64,000 bases of DNA from Hemibagrus wyckioides (taxonomy: Eukaryota > Chordata > Actinopteri > Siluriformes > Bagridae): assembly GCF_019097595.1 (NCBI RefSeq), contig NC_080731.1:17075071-17139070 (forward strand), written 5' to 3'. The notes beneath the pieces are model-generated. The model was not told where the DNA came from, did no database searches, and was given only the letters and a program-made list of their open reading frames with translations. The position numbers and the translations under genes were made by a program. Of the stretch, positions 46,423 through 59,600 are shown piece after piece. The stretch's first letter is position 1, and every line of letters begins with the position of its first letter.

Positions 46423-48205
46423 TGTCGGAACTCAGAGCCCCCTCCGAGTGGACATATCACAGGGTGGAATTTTTGTTTGTATCTATTTCTCTTAGCTTTC
46501 CCAATGACCCCCACAAGCTATAAAACGTAGCCAAAATAAAAGAGATCTCAGTCAACAGATGAGAAGAGCGGGTTTCTTTATTCAGCCATGCAGTCAACAA
46601 CATGCATATCTGAAGAGAGCAGCTGGTCTCCCAAACCCCGAAAAAGTCCCCTCTACTTACACCCCAGGCGCCCCGGGGTGCCTCCTTTTCTCTGATTTAA
46701 ATATTTCCAGCAATTTCCCATTATATTCAGTGTATGGCTACTTTAGTCTCTCCTTCCTTAGTTTACATACGTTTCCCAGTTTCCATTATTTTCGCATTTG
46801 TCCCGATACCGCCCCTAAATTGATACCATCCTCCCCTCGATGACGTCAATTTTCCTCCTCTCCAGTTCCCCTTATTTTTAGGCTAAGTCAACAATTTTTA
46901 GAAAAAATTGGCACTGACTTATAGGCGCCACTTCCTTATTGACTTCATTTGACCGTCACCTCTTAAAGGTGCTTCCTCGGCTCATCCTGACCTCGCGCGT
47001 TGCCCTCCACAACAATGTGTAAGTACCTTGCTCTCTTCCTCTATGTCATGATGACTTTTCCCTCTACCTACTTGATCTAAGTTTTATTTACTATTTTTAA
47101 AATAAGCTGTGCCATTAAGCTGCCTCATATCCTTTTCTCTTTTCATCACTGTTGGTTGCTAGTATTCCAATGCTATTGTCTCCTCTACCCGCCTATCAGT
47201 GTCATGTCACAGTGACCTGGCCTACTTCCCACACTGTGTTCCTTTTGCCTTAGTACATGCTCTCTTTTGCTGACTACATAGTCACGCAATATGCACTTCA
47301 CTCATCTTCACTCATCTCTTCCCATTTCCCGTTATTTTTCCTAGCTCAGTCAGCCCGCCGCGCTATCTTCCGGAGAAGTCCCAGGGGTGCTCTGCGACGC
47401 TATCGCCAGTATCAGCTATCCTGTCTGGCCTTTGAACTTACTGGTTTCCTGGAGCACCTATCTGAATCCTCTATTCCTGAGTCTCCTTACCTCGCTCACC
47501 ATATCGTGAGAGATACCGTCTTTCTTGATCAGAGCACCCAATTTCACCCCACAACCTGTGATCAGTCTACTCAGACCTTCTACTGGCATTGGACACGCAC
47601 CACCTCTCAAGGCGTCCAGACTGAGGATTTCCCTGTTGAGATCTCCTCTAATGATTCTTCCTCTGACTCTTCTTCATCTCCTAATTCCCCTGACATTCCC
47701 CAACTTTCTCCTGAATTTGTGCCTATGCCTTACAGTGTTCATGATATTCCTCAGTCTTCTCCTGACTATTCGCCCCCAACTTCTCCCACTGATTACTCTC
47801 CAACTTCTCCTCAGGATCCCGAGATTCCGTCTTCTACAACTGACCCCCCGGTCCCACTGATCCCATTGGATAGGCTGGCTGACTGAGTTGTAACTCCTAA
47901 TGTTCCAATAAATCTCTCCTCTTTTCTGTTTCTTCAGTCCCAGTGTGGTTATTACGCTAGCATGCTGCCATTAATAATTCTGCATGATTATTATAAAGAC
48001 TATGAGGCTATATCTGATTATTATAGCTATTATTAATCAAAGTTAACTACTCAATCAATGGCTAAATAATTCTTGATAGATACACACTACTCTTAGGCAG
48101 AATATTGCTAAGTCAGAGCTTAGAGCATTGAGTACATTATTACTTAAGCTACTTTTAAAGCTAGGTATATAATTCAAAGCTGGGTATATTATTTTTTCTC
48201 CGACA
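46423..48205 (-). repeat. 5' LTR of the provirus (1783 bp)
   Basis: It is nearly identical to the 3' LTR; I count 13 substitutions and one 1-bp indel by eye. All differences lie within about 490 bp at the left side or 205 bp at the right side, and none in the 1.09 kb around the antisense ORF. The viral TATA box is changed here to TGTAAG (46656-46661), while the antisense TATAAAA (46519-46525) is kept. Confidence 0.92.
47257..47886 (+). CDS. Antisense ORF inside the 5' LTR (209 aa, unknown)
   Basis: Same ORF as at 32044-32673, with the same translation and, as far as I can compare, the same nucleotides. Signals: TATAAAA 46519-46525, donor GTAAGT after 47018, acceptor AG ending at 47253, AATAAA 47907-47912. 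Here a transcript would start in the U5 side of the 5' LTR and end within U3, leaving the provirus and not crossing gag. Confidence 0.6.
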   Translation: MLSFADYIVTQYALHSSSLISSHFPLFFLAQSARRAIFRRSPRGALRRYRQYQLSCLAFELTGFLEHLSESSIPESPYLAHHIVRDTVFLDQSTQFHPTTCDQSTQTFYWHWTRTTSQGVQTEDFPVEISSNDSSSDSSSSPNSPDIPQLSPEFVPMPYSVHDIPQSSPDYSPPTSPTDYSPTSPQDPEIPSSTTDPPVPLIPLDRLAD

Positions 48206-48209
48206 AGAG

Positions 48210-48360
48210 CCAGAAGGTCACAGACATGAAGGCTTCCCGGGACATAAAGCATCCAACCACTTCACAGTCAGCAAACCTGAGCGAATTGCAAGGGTGGTAA
48301 GATGACAGCATCCAAATATCCCAGTACACCAAACACTCTATGCAAGACTTCAAGTCCTTA
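48210..48360 (-). repeat. Interspersed fish repeat split by the provirus (right part)
   Basis: This continues the repeat at 30424-31208 after the target duplication: agagccagaaggtcacagac, then cccgggacataaagcatcc. Its continuity across the provirus confirms the proviral boundaries. Confidence 0.75.
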
Positions 48361-49067
48361 TTATATATTATTATATTATTATATTAAATAAGTTGCTTGG
48401 AATGAAATACTAGCTAATGACTACTAAGCCTTCTGAACACCTTCACAGAAAAGAGTAAGTATATTTTTGGATTGTTTCACAATGTTCACTCGACGTGGCA
48501 TTTCGCATGATAATAATTCCACACACACCCATAGATGTGGTTGTACTGACATGGGCACATTCAGGTTATACTTTTTGCTTTGATGAAAAACTAAAAGATA
48601 AATTTAAGAAACCGGTTCCTATAAAATACAAAGAAAAACAAGAAACTACACACACCTCATGCAGTGTCTAATACAAATGATTCATTACATCTATGAACAA
48701 AATTACAATACAAAAAAATTAAACAAAAGGACAGTAGAATTACAAATAAATGATAATTAAGGTAGTTAGTACTAGTTACTATTTCACTTTTAAGCTACTC
48801 CAAAACCTGTACATGTCTGTGTCAGATCTAATTCATTTACTTTATTACTTTATTCCCCCTTATTCCACACACATCCAAAGATGTTGTTGTACTGGCTTGG
48901 GTACATTTAGGTTATACTTCCTGCTTTGATGAAAAACTAAAAAAAAAACAAAAAAACAAGTGCTATAAAAATGAGAGATACCATGCAGTCTTGTTACTGT
49001 GTAATTGTGACCAAATATGTGTAAGTTTGTACATATTGCTGTTTACTATTGTAAATAACTATGCTTA
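48361..49067. repeat. Dispersed repeat family R, copy 3, and AT-rich flank
   Basis: Family R motifs run from 48380 to about 48830. Part of the unit (cacacatccaaagatgttgt onward) recurs at 48865. No gene is seen. Confidence 0.6.
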
Positions 49068-49916
49068 CTATGTATATAAAGCTTTATAACACTGTATGTC
49101 AACAGCGTAACAGATGAAGCTAATACATTGTTGAAATCCTACAACATTTTCTAGCCTATCAATGAGATGAGCATGATCAGTGGAGTCAAAAGCTGCACTA
49201 AGGTCAAGCAACACCAGTAAGGAGACACAATCCTGATCAAAGGCCAGTAGGAGGCCATTGTTCAAGTCCGTATTATATATTATTTTTCTATTATATTAAA
49301 ATATCTTGCTTGGAATTAAATATTAGCTAATGACTATTAAGCCTTCTGAACATCTTCACAGAAAAGAGTAAGTATATTTTTGGATTGGTTCTGAATGTAC
49401 ACTCAATGTGGCATTTGGCTACTTGTGCTGTTTCATGGATTGTTTGTGTATGACCTGTGCTTTGTCTTTTGGCGTTTCACGTGTTTTGGTTAGTGCTACG
49501 GTTTTGTTTGCATAGATGTGGTTGTACTGTCATAGGCACATTCAGGTTATACTTTTTGCTTTGATGAAAAACTAAAAGATAAATTTAAGAAACCAGTTGT
49601 TATAAAATACAAAGAAAAACAAGAAACTACACACATCCCATGCAGTGTCCATTACAAATGATTCATTACATCTATGAACAAAATTAACAAATGGACTATT
49701 ACTATTGTAAATAACTGTGCTTACTACGTATGTAAAGCTTTGTAAAACTATGTCATTAGCATAATAGTAGAAGCTAATACCTTGTTGAAATCCTACAACA
49801 TTTTCCAGACTATCAATGAGATGAGCATGATCAGTGGAGTCAAAAGCTGCACTAAGGTCAAGCAACACCAGCATGGTCTCTATGCCATGATGAGGCCTAA
49901 ATCCTGACTGATACAC
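49068..49916 (-). pseudogene. Two L2-like LINE RT fragments with repeat R between
   Basis: On the minus strand 49110-49262 and 49775-49916 both encode pieces of the same RT region as 2262-2450 ([36 protein letters not shown]). Between them lie family R segments (49290-49650), so the region is a duplicated mosaic of LINE and R. Confidence 0.7.
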
Positions 49917-50059
49917 TACAGGAATATTATTCCTATGAGCATAACTGCTGTGCTACAACATTTTCTAGGATGTTGGAGATAAAGGAGCTGAGGTCATTTT
50001 TTTTTTTTTTTTTACATTATTTTTTGTTTTGTTTTAATTCGTATGTTTACATACTGTAC

Positions 50060-50280
50060 AGTAGTAGTACTGTGCAAAAGTTTTAGGCAGGTGTGAAAAA
50101 GTTCTGTAAAGCAAGAAGTGTTAATAGTTTATTTTTTATAAATTACGAAAATTGAAAGTAAATGAAAAGAAAAGAAATCCCAATTAAATCAATATTTGGT
50201 GCGACCACCACACAAAACATCAATTCTTCTATATGCACTCAGTTTTTGAAGGAACTCGGCAGGTAGGTTGTTCCAAACAT
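50060..50280 (+). mobile_element. Fragment of a non-autonomous DNA transposon
   Basis: It begins actgtgcaaaagttttaggc and contains tttggtgcgaccaccacaca, a pair of motifs seen together in many fish MITE-like elements. A second fragment with gtgcaaccaccacacaaaac lies at 51331. No coding frame. Confidence 0.5.
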
Positions 50281-50620
50281 CTTGGAACAACAGATCCCAT
50301 AGATGTGGTTGCACTGGCTTGGGCACATTTCAGGTAATACTTCTTGCTTCAATGAAAAACAAAAAGATAAATATTAGAAACCACGTGCTATAGAATACAA
50401 ACTTGTACACAGTTTTTGTAAGAACTTGGCAGGTAGGTTGTTCCAAACATCTTGGAACAACAGATCCCATAGATGTGGTTGCACTGGCTTGGGCACATTT
50501 CAGGTAATACTTCTTGCTTCAATGAAAAACAAAAAGATAAATATTAGAAACCACGTGCTATAGAATACAAACTTGTACACAGTTTTTGTAAGAACTTGGC
50601 AGGTAGGTTGTTCCAAACAT
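50281..50620. repeat. Perfect 170-bp tandem duplication
   Basis: 50281-50450 and 50451-50620 are the same sequence as far as I can see. Each unit joins part of repeat R (tgggcacatttcaggtaata) to part of the DNA element (ggcaggtaggttgttccaaa). The identity points to a very recent event. Confidence 0.9.
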
Positions 50621-50866
50621 CTTGGCTGCCTTAGCTCCTTCTGTCTCTTCATGTAATCCCAGACAGACTCGATGTTGAGATCATCTTCACGATGGTCACA
50701 ATGATGTTCATTTTTTGCACCCATTCCATAAATGATATAAATACCATAAATCTTAATAATGCATTAAAAATATTTATTCAATCCATGCCCCAATCCTGCT
50801 TTACATAATATGTTTGTTTTGTTAATTGTTTATTATATAACTGATTTATATTCCAGTATATTTGTG

Positions 50867-51193
50867 TGTCAATGATACCTTGGACATTTCCCCACCAGAC
50901 CACCAGAGGGAAAACCTGCAAATTTTAGTTGTACACTCTTTTGGTTGTGATTTCATTTCCCCTGTTTATTACGTACACATGTTTTGTGTTATGTGATTAG
51001 CTTGATGTCATTTTTTTTGTGATGCCTAGATAATTTCCAGGTTCTGTGTATTCCTGACTGTTCCTGAGTATTTGTTTTGCATTTTCTTGCATCAGTTTCT
51101 GTTTCTACCTAGTAGTTTACTTTGCACTATTAATAAAACTTTTATAAAATACAATTCTGCACTTGCATCTGCCTTCACTGCCTAATTGTGACA
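50867..51193 (+). mobile_element. Probable solo LTR
   Basis: It begins TGTCAATGATACC, has AATAAAAC near 51132 and ends AATTGTGACA, the layout of a small gypsy-type LTR. I found no clear target duplication. Confidence 0.5.
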
Positions 51194-51709
51194 TCGCAAT
51201 GTGAACCTATTTTAGTACTAATGAAATAAAATGAACCAATTTAATGAACCCTTTAACAGAAGCAGAATAAAATAGTTCATTTTTATTAATTGGATATTAA
51301 TATTATTAGCCTGTGGTACTCAGTTTTGGTGCAACCACCACACAAAACATCAATTCTACTGTACACTTGCAATCGGCAGGTAGTTTGTACCAAACATCTT
51401 GGAACAACAGGTCCAATAGATATGGTGGCACTGGCATGGGCACATTTCAGGTTATACTTCTTGCTTCAGTGAAAACCAAAAGATAAATATAAGAAACCAG
51501 GTGCTATAGAAAACAATCTATGAAACTGGTGGCCTTCACCTCTGAGGTACGGCCACAGCCTCAGTCAGAGATCAACCTGGAGTACACTGACACCGAGACA
51601 CAGTAACAGCCAGAGGCCGACCTGGTGGCCTCCATTCCTAAGCCACAGATAGAGGCCAACATGACAGCAGGCAGCCTCTGGTACTGAACTCCCTCCAGAG
51701 ACAGATGGG

Positions 51710-52240
51710 GCTGTCAGAAATAGGAATCAACCCCAGATCGAGGGAAAGATGAATGCAGCAATGTACAGAGACATCCTTGATGAAAACCTGCTCCAGAGTG
51801 CTCTAGACCTCAGACTGGGGCGGCAGTTCACCTTCCAGCCAAGGTAACAAAGGAGTGGCTACGGGACAACTTGAGTATCCCTCAACTTGAATGTCCTTGA
51901 GTGGCCCAGCCAGAGCCCAGACTTGAACCCAACTGAACATCTCTGGAGAGATCTGAAAATGGCTGCGCTCCAAAGCTCACCATCCAACCTGATGGCACTT
52001 TATAGGTCCTGCAAAGAAGAATGGGAAAAACTGCCCAAATATAGGTGTGCCCAGCTTGTAGCCATACTCAATATGACTTGAGGCTGTAATTGGTGCCAAA
52101 GGTGCTTCAACAAAGTATTGAACTTATGTACATGTGATTTTTTTAGTGTTTTTATTTTTAATAAATTTGTAAAGACTTCAAAAAACTTCTTTCATGTTGT
52201 CATTATGGGGTATTGTTTGCAGAATTTTGAGGAAAATATA
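51710..52240 (+). mobile_element. Tc1-like transposase fragment
   Basis: The 3' part of a Tc1 transposase: an AAMYRDILDENLLQSA block near 51755, then after a deletion the frame 51887-52081 with WPSQSPDLNPTEHLWRDLK and EEWEKLPKYRC. The right terminal sequence follows (gtcattatggggtattgt near 52198). The catalytic core is incomplete. The stretch 51530-51710 before it has no assignment. Confidence 0.8.
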
Positions 52241-53188
52241 AAATTACATTCCAACAGCAAAAGGACAATTCAAATATTACAGATGTTTATAGAAAGTGAT
52301 TTTATTGTAATCATTTTGCATAAGAACCCTTATTTATTTGTTTTTAAAGTATCATGGACATAGAGGTGATCAGACATGTATATTTTTAAATCACACAATC
52401 ACAAATTCAATTCACAGGTCACATAGCTCCCCTTTGTGTTATCTGCCTGCCCTCTTACTAAATGCATTTACTGGACCTGCACGTACTCTTCTTCTTCTTC
52501 TTCTTCTTATTGGTGCTAAGTCTGCTTTGGAGCAGGGTTTCTTAATCCTAGGTTAAAAAGCTGGGCTAACCCCACTTTAATAATCTTCTAAACTAAAAAC
52601 CTTTCTCTACCTGGAGTTAAAAGCTGGTTTTAGAATGACGATAACCCGGGGTTAAGCACAGTGTAAAAAAAGCACTACAGATATCAAGCATATCCTTAAT
52701 TCAAACCCATGTTTATAGCAACAATAAAGATCAGTATGGAAAGACCATTCACATGTGGATTATACCTAATTTTGACTTTCTTGTAAACTATTTTTGAACA
52801 ATCGTGTGTTTGTGTACACACCACTACACTATCAGCAGTGTCTGTACAGGAATAATCCAAACTATCTTGGCTCTCGTGCACAAATTTGTTTCACTCTTAA
52901 GGATAATCCATTCACCTGTGGCCTAGTCGTTTGCCTGATCATTCTGCAAAGAAAGTAGTTACATAACGTCTATATGGAAATCTGTAATCTCATGAGTGAA
53001 AGTGAGTAAAACTCATCGAAGTTTACTCAAGGACTAACGACAGAAACACCAAGATTTCACAGTAGAAGATTTACACACACCCATCCCCTGAACACACACC
53101 TAATATAGTGCTTTTAATTTTTCATTCAATTGTGTTACTGTTGTTGTTGTTTTTTTGGCCTATTGGGCCATTGTTCCTCTTGCTCTTT
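52240..53188 (-). other. 3' flank of SAMHD1-like gene B
   Basis: A (TTC)n run sits at 52488-52508. From about 52780 the sequence matches the 3' flanks of copy A (6010-6130) and relic C (29640-29725). No gene is seen between 52240 and 52780. Confidence 0.55.
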
Positions 53189-56100
53189 CTATTTATTCTT
53201 TATCATTTTCCAGAATGTGCCAAGTTGCTCATCATTTAGGCATGGGGGAGAGCTTTTCATGTAGAGCAGAAAAACCTTGGTTTCCTGAAAGATTGCTGGC
53301 TTAATGTAAGAGACCTAGGGAGATACATTCAAATTAACACACTGATTGTAGAAATTGTAGATTTCTCTCTCTCTTTTTTTTAACTTTAGTGCTTCTCTTC
53401 TCATAAAAAAGCCAATACCATACAATTTTTTGTCATCTCCAATTTATGAAGAGAGTTAAAGCAGTGAGATAACAGTCAAAGAGCAAACGCCTACCTCATC
53501 TTCATTCAGCTTTATGCCTTTCTTGACATCATCTTTTCTGTAGAACCACAGAGAATCTATGGGATTCTTCTCGTTCTGTCCATAATTAATGTTAATCTCC
53601 TGAAATAAAAAGATGGAAATGTAGTGCTTAATCATTCCAACAGCAGTCAAGAACAGGGTGTAATAGCAAATTATTAATTGTGTTCAGGTGAAGGTGAAAA
53701 TTCAGCTAATTTGTGATTAATTTAAATTAATTAATTTAATGTGGTTTTCCAGGGAGAAAAAAACATAGTCATGTTAACATCACGTTAAATATGCAATGCA
53801 AATATGCAATGAATAATTATATTAAAATTAATCCATATCTTACGATGCTTTCATTCAAAATCCCTATGTACAACTTTATACATTTATTATATTGTATTTC
53901 ATTATGTGTTTATATTATCATTTACCTGTTCTAGCCATATGTGCATGAATTAAAGAAAATCTCATAAAATGATGTTAGGGTGATTGTATGTATTGAATGT
54001 AGGGACAATCACCTACATTTCTGAAGCCTAAAACCCTAAAATTGCTATAAAAAAACACAAGTGGCATCATGGCCTGATATTCTCAATTTACATCAGGCTT
54101 TCAATCCAAAACCCAAAGCCACAAACCAGTGAAAAATTTATAGTTTTCTACTCCACTCACTATGACTCTGAAGTCTTTTTCGGGGTAATCTGGATTCTTG
54201 AAACATTCTTTCAACTTTTTTTTCCACTCTTGCAGTTTCTGAGAAACACACACACACATGCTAACAGCTACAGTAGATAAACACACATATTATACTCGAG
54301 CATGTTCATAGACACATACATTCCTATACATCATACATGGTCACTATAGAATAACAAATGAACCTGTGTCAAGAAATGCCCAAGTAGGACAGCAGACATC
54401 ATAATAAACTAGAGAAGAACCAAAAAGCCACCTGGGTATGTCTTTACAGTTTGATCATGAGACCTCTTTAAAATGTTGGTAGATTAAAAATTTAGATTTG
54501 GAAAAGAAAAAAGCACATGGAAATAAGAAAAAAAAAAGACAGAAAAGGGGAAAAACATTAGGTTATATTTAGATAAAACTGTCCATATAACATTTGTTTT
54601 AGGATAAAAAAAAAATTATCCAATGACACAGCTGCTAGGAATCTGTAATGCAATTTTAATAATTGCAATAGATATGATTGTAACTAACCTCTTCTGCTTT
54701 GAAAACTGTGCCGCCAACAAATCTGTAAAGCTCGCGTCTCTCAATTTTCTCGATGATCTTCTTTGCCTTTTGTGTTTCACGTTTGATCTTATCAAGAATG
54801 TTATCTGTAAAACAAAACAGAAAAAAGCCAAGTATAATATGGACATATTGTAGCCTTTAGCCAAACATTCTTATTTATATTGGGTATAATATATTGTCCT
54901 AGATTTTACCTGATTATTATATAGCTTAATTGCAATGGCATAGTGTGATCTTATGCACATTTCATTTCTTTATGTGTTTCTAGGACCCGGTATAGGCCCA
55001 CTATGTAATGTTATTTTTGATGTCTGCTTTCTTATTGGTTATTTAAAGTAACATTGAATGTTAGTCACATGATCAGAGCAGGTGTGTAAATGATTTGATT
55101 TGCAAGTTTCTGTACAACCAACATGATTTTGATGAAATTCTAATAAAAGTTTGGAATAAAATTAAACTCTACATAATCAACCATACTGAAGCTGTGCACC
55201 AGCAGTTTTAACCACAACACTACTATATTCTGTGCTACCTAGTAAACGTTTTAAAAGGAAATTTTGTTGTAAATTGTTGATTATGTTTGTGTTTATAAAA
55301 CAGCCTAACTGCTTCTGTTTCTAATGTTTAAGTTGCTGACTCGTTAGTTAAATTTTCCTTCAGATTGTCTATCGGTAATTGTGGCCCTTTTTCAGACTTG
55401 GGCAGGGCGAAGTAAGCAAAAAACGATCCTCAAATTGTTTATTAAATCTCTGAAAAGAAGGCTTTTGGGAAACACAAAAAGGATTCACACTTTCATGAGC
55501 GTTCCATTCTTCATTATTGGCAAACTCACCCCGCATTAGTTTGTCTGTGTGTGTGTGTGTGTGTGTGTGAGTGAGTGAGAGATTCTGGGCAACAATGTAT
55601 TTTAAATAGGAACCTGTGAGCTTCATGTATATGCTCAGGTCAGATACAGTCTCAGAGATTTTCTTTCCATCCAGCTTAAAGTCCTCCTTTTCAGCTTCCA
55701 AAAATGCATCTATAATCCTGGAAAAAAGAAAGTGGGAAAAGCCATGCATGCTTGTATCCTTTGTACAGTTATTTGATTCAGCGTGAATTAAGCATCATAC
55801 AGTGTCCTATAGCTAAATATCATTGCTTAAATTGTGTGTGATGTACTTTGACCTGAATTAACTGATTAACTCACATCCATTCAACTGCCTTTGTAACCCT
55901 GTGGTGGTAGGCATTGTGATGAAGCAGATAGCGAACGTGAAAGATTTCATACATATTCAGTGCTTCCTGAAAGAAAAAGCAAATAATAAATTAAATATCT
56001 TTTTACCTTACCTGATTCCCACCTTACCTTACCTTACGCTCACCTTATCTCTCATGCAGATCATCTTCTGCCCATTGATGTTCGGATCTTTATCGTCCTT

Positions 56101-56579
56101 GATGGTGCAAACTCGTGCAAAGTTCATGTAGCGCTCATGGGAGAAGTTGCTTTTCATTCCCAAATGGAGGCAATCTCTGGGAAAGGAAACATAGACACAC
56201 AGCACAAACAATACATTTTGCTTCAATCATTTGGAAATTGTACATAAAATAAAATAAGATGAGGATATAAACATTGAGTGCAAGCACATCTCGACAACTC
56301 ACCTACTGAAATAATCCATTTTGTCGACATCAATACCTGTATTTTTATTGGCCACAATTTCATACAAGTAGGACTTTTCCTTTGGTCTTCCTTTGTAGGG
56401 CCACTACATGGAATAAGACAGTATATAAATGTAAATGTATGTTAAATTCACATTATAATAACTATCTTACCCAATACCACAATGTTCAGAGATTCATATC
56501 ATACATACTGCATAAAAGATTATTATTTTTCCTGTTAAATAAATATTTTATTTATGTCTATTTACATATATTCCTATTA

Positions 56580-56621
<42 letters not shown>

Positions 56622-59600
56622 TTTGAATCTAAAGCTTGCAGTTGCTCGCTCCTCTTAGTAGGTGGATTTGTGCCATAGATGAGCTCCTCGATAAACACAA
56701 TGTCTTGGTTGTTAAATCCATATCCTTTCATGATTTCCTCAATCATTTTGCCGTCCTTTTGGTTATTGGTGATCAGTCGTTCAAACATTTCGACTGATGC
56801 TTTTTCATGCTACTCCATAGGAACAGAAGCAGAAAAATAAGATGTGACAGCAAAAAATAATTTAAAAAATAATTTAAAGTATTATTTTATATCGTTGTAC
56901 ATGGATTTTAATGGTCTTCACCACACATTTATTTGCTCACAATTAACATGGGTTTAGATGTAATAATTAGGGAAATATTTAGGACAAAGTTAATTATCTG
57001 TTATACAGATTTGAAAATACTTACCCCCCACTTTAAGTCTGGCTTTGCCTCCTTCATGAAGATCTCAAATGCATGAGAGAAAGGGCCATGACCTTTATTT
57101 AAAAAGTAGAAAATAGGTTTGAATAATTATCAGTGTGATAGTGATGTCGAAATTGATACTGAACTGAATTGATACCGTCCATCAGCTTCAGCATGTCATG
57201 TGTCCATGTCACATGTCCCAATGATCACTCACATCTGCTCTATATGACCCCTAATCAGCACCCCTACTTGCGTCCTGGCCTCTGTATGTTTCATTTTCAA
57301 GCTATTGTCACTACATTGTGTGAATGTGGTATCCAGTTGATGAATGATTCTACTTGCTACTTTAATTTTTGTATTTGTAAATAATTTTACAAACTATATC
57401 AGGTCCAGGGTGTAACACTTCAAGCTGTGGAAATTTTCAACATGGGTAAATGCTTTATAATAAATAAATAGATGATAATTATGTGTCTTTTACTTGGAAT
57501 GTGTTATTCCACAAGCCAGTTTAATAATAGCCAGTCTAATACACAGGGAATAACTTACCCAGGTCATGACACAATCCTGCAATCTGAACACAGAGTTCAT
57601 CTTTATCAGTTATCGTGCTTTCTTGAGCTCTCAGACTTCGCACAAGTTCTCCTGCTAGATGAGCCACGCTGTGAAGGAAAGTTGTAAATATGTTGTATTT
57701 TTACCTGATCATGGTGTGGTATCAATATTAGAAGACATTACATAATGCTTTTGCTGAAAATATAATGCAAGTCAACAGCAAATCGGTCTACAGTATATTA
57801 GTTGTCACGGGCATGCCGGCCTCAGCCGCGCCCCCATGCTCCCAATCACCAGACTTCTGATTGCACCACCTGCACCTAATTTCCCACGGCGCCTATGTAA
57901 AGCCCTCACTCGCCAGTGGCAGCGGTGAGTATTAAGACTGTTAAGGCCTGGTCACACTACAAGACTTTAACCGTCGGCAGATCGCTTTGCTGTTCAGACT
58001 ACATGACTTCACTGTATGTCTTTTTGTCCTTGTGGTGTTCACACTACGCAACGCTTCGTAAATGATCCACAAGAGGGGGTCTCACACAACACGATCTGAC
58101 AACAACTCTTTTCACTCAACGCCATCCCCAAACCACGTTTTGTCACGAAAACACACACGACAGGTGGATCCGGAAATGACGCGAGACTTTCGGTAAAGGT
58201 TTGTTTTGAAAATGGACGTCAGCAGGAGTCTCGCTCTAAATAAATGTTAATTTATTAAAATAAATGTTATTTTATTTTTGAAGCCACTATTTTTGAAGCC
58301 ATGTTGCTGCTGCTGCTTTTCTTCCGGTGACCTCAACTCTGTTGACTTGCTCTCTCATTAGCTGGAGGTCGTAGCTACAATTGACACCACGTGATGTCGA
58401 GTCGGCCGACCGTCCCACATATTTAACATGCCAGATATCTAGATTTTGTCTGTGAGGTGTCAGCGACGCGTCAGCTGGCCTCTTTTATGATCGTTGAGTA
58501 GTTCACAAATAAAGATTGCCGAGCGCTGATCACCCGCTGATTTTCCCACGATCACAGACCGATCTGTCGGCCAGCTTGTTAATTCGCAAATCGGGCTTAA
58601 AATCCTGTAGTGTGAACTAAGCTTTAGCTGAATGTGCCTTAAGGCTAGTTCACACTACAAGACTTTAACCGTCGGCAGATCGCTTTGCTGTTCAGACTAC
58701 ATGACTTCACCGTATGTCTTTTTGTCCTTGTGGTGTTCACACTACGCGACGCTTCGTAAATGATCCACAAGAGGGGGTCGCACACCACACCATCTGACAA
58801 CAACTCTTGTCACTTGTGACTTGCTCTCTCATTGGCTGGAGGTCGTAACTACAATTGACACCACGTGATGTCGAGTCGGCCGACCGTCCAAGATATTTAA
58901 CATGTCAGATATCTGGATTTTGTCAGCGAGCCTCTTTGATGCGTCGTTGAGTAGTTCACACATAAAGATTGCCGAGCGCTGATCACCTGCTGATTTTCCC
59001 ACGATCACAGTCCGATCTGTCGACAAGCTCATTAATTTGCAAATCGGGCTTAAAATCCTGTAGTGTGAACTAAGCTTTAGTTTAGTCTCTTGCCTCCTTA
59101 TTTCTGCTCATGTCCTTATTTTTACCTGCCTAAGTTTATTTCCCTCCATTTGCTCTTCTCTAAAGTAAAGACATTTCATTCACTCCCTGCAGTCTCGAGT
59201 GTTTCGTAACAGTAAAACAAGATTCAAGGACCAAACTTTATTTATTCTTCTGGTCCATTAACTTCAGAGAAGTTCTGTGAAGAAGTTAATAAGTTAAGAA
59301 TATGAATGATCAAGTAGCATCAAAATATCTTTGAATATTATCACATTGTTACATCAGCCACCAATATCTTCACCTACAATAATTTAATGTTAATGTTTAA
59401 TGTTAGTATGATTTATTGACATTTTTACCCGATGGAGTGCTCAAAGCGGTTGTGAGAAGCTCCTGGAAAGACAAAATAGCCTCCTCCTAGCTGCTTGATG
59501 TTCCTCAGGCGCTGAAACTCTGGTGTGTCAATGATTTTAACCAGCAGAGGATGCATCTTGATATGGCCATGGACAGAGTCATTGAAGATCTGTGTTTAAA

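Larger units (their letters stand above)
31209..48205 (-). mobile_element. 17-kb endogenous retrovirus (provirus), minus orientation
   Basis: Two LTRs (31209-32992 and 46423-48205) enclose 13.4 kb and are flanked by a 4-bp duplication AGAG (31205-31208, 48206-48209). Order on the minus strand: 5' LTR, tRNA-Phe primer site, splice donor, leader ORF, gag, pro, pol, env, an intact 3' accessory ORF, polypurine tract, 3' LTR. Protease DTGA, RT YVDD, integrase and an env with a C-x6-CC motif place it near gamma/epsilon-type retroviruses. A leader ORF before gag and an extra gene after env recall complex fish retroviruses. gag, pol and env all carry lesions. A solo LTR and a SINE have inserted since. 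Confidence 0.93.
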
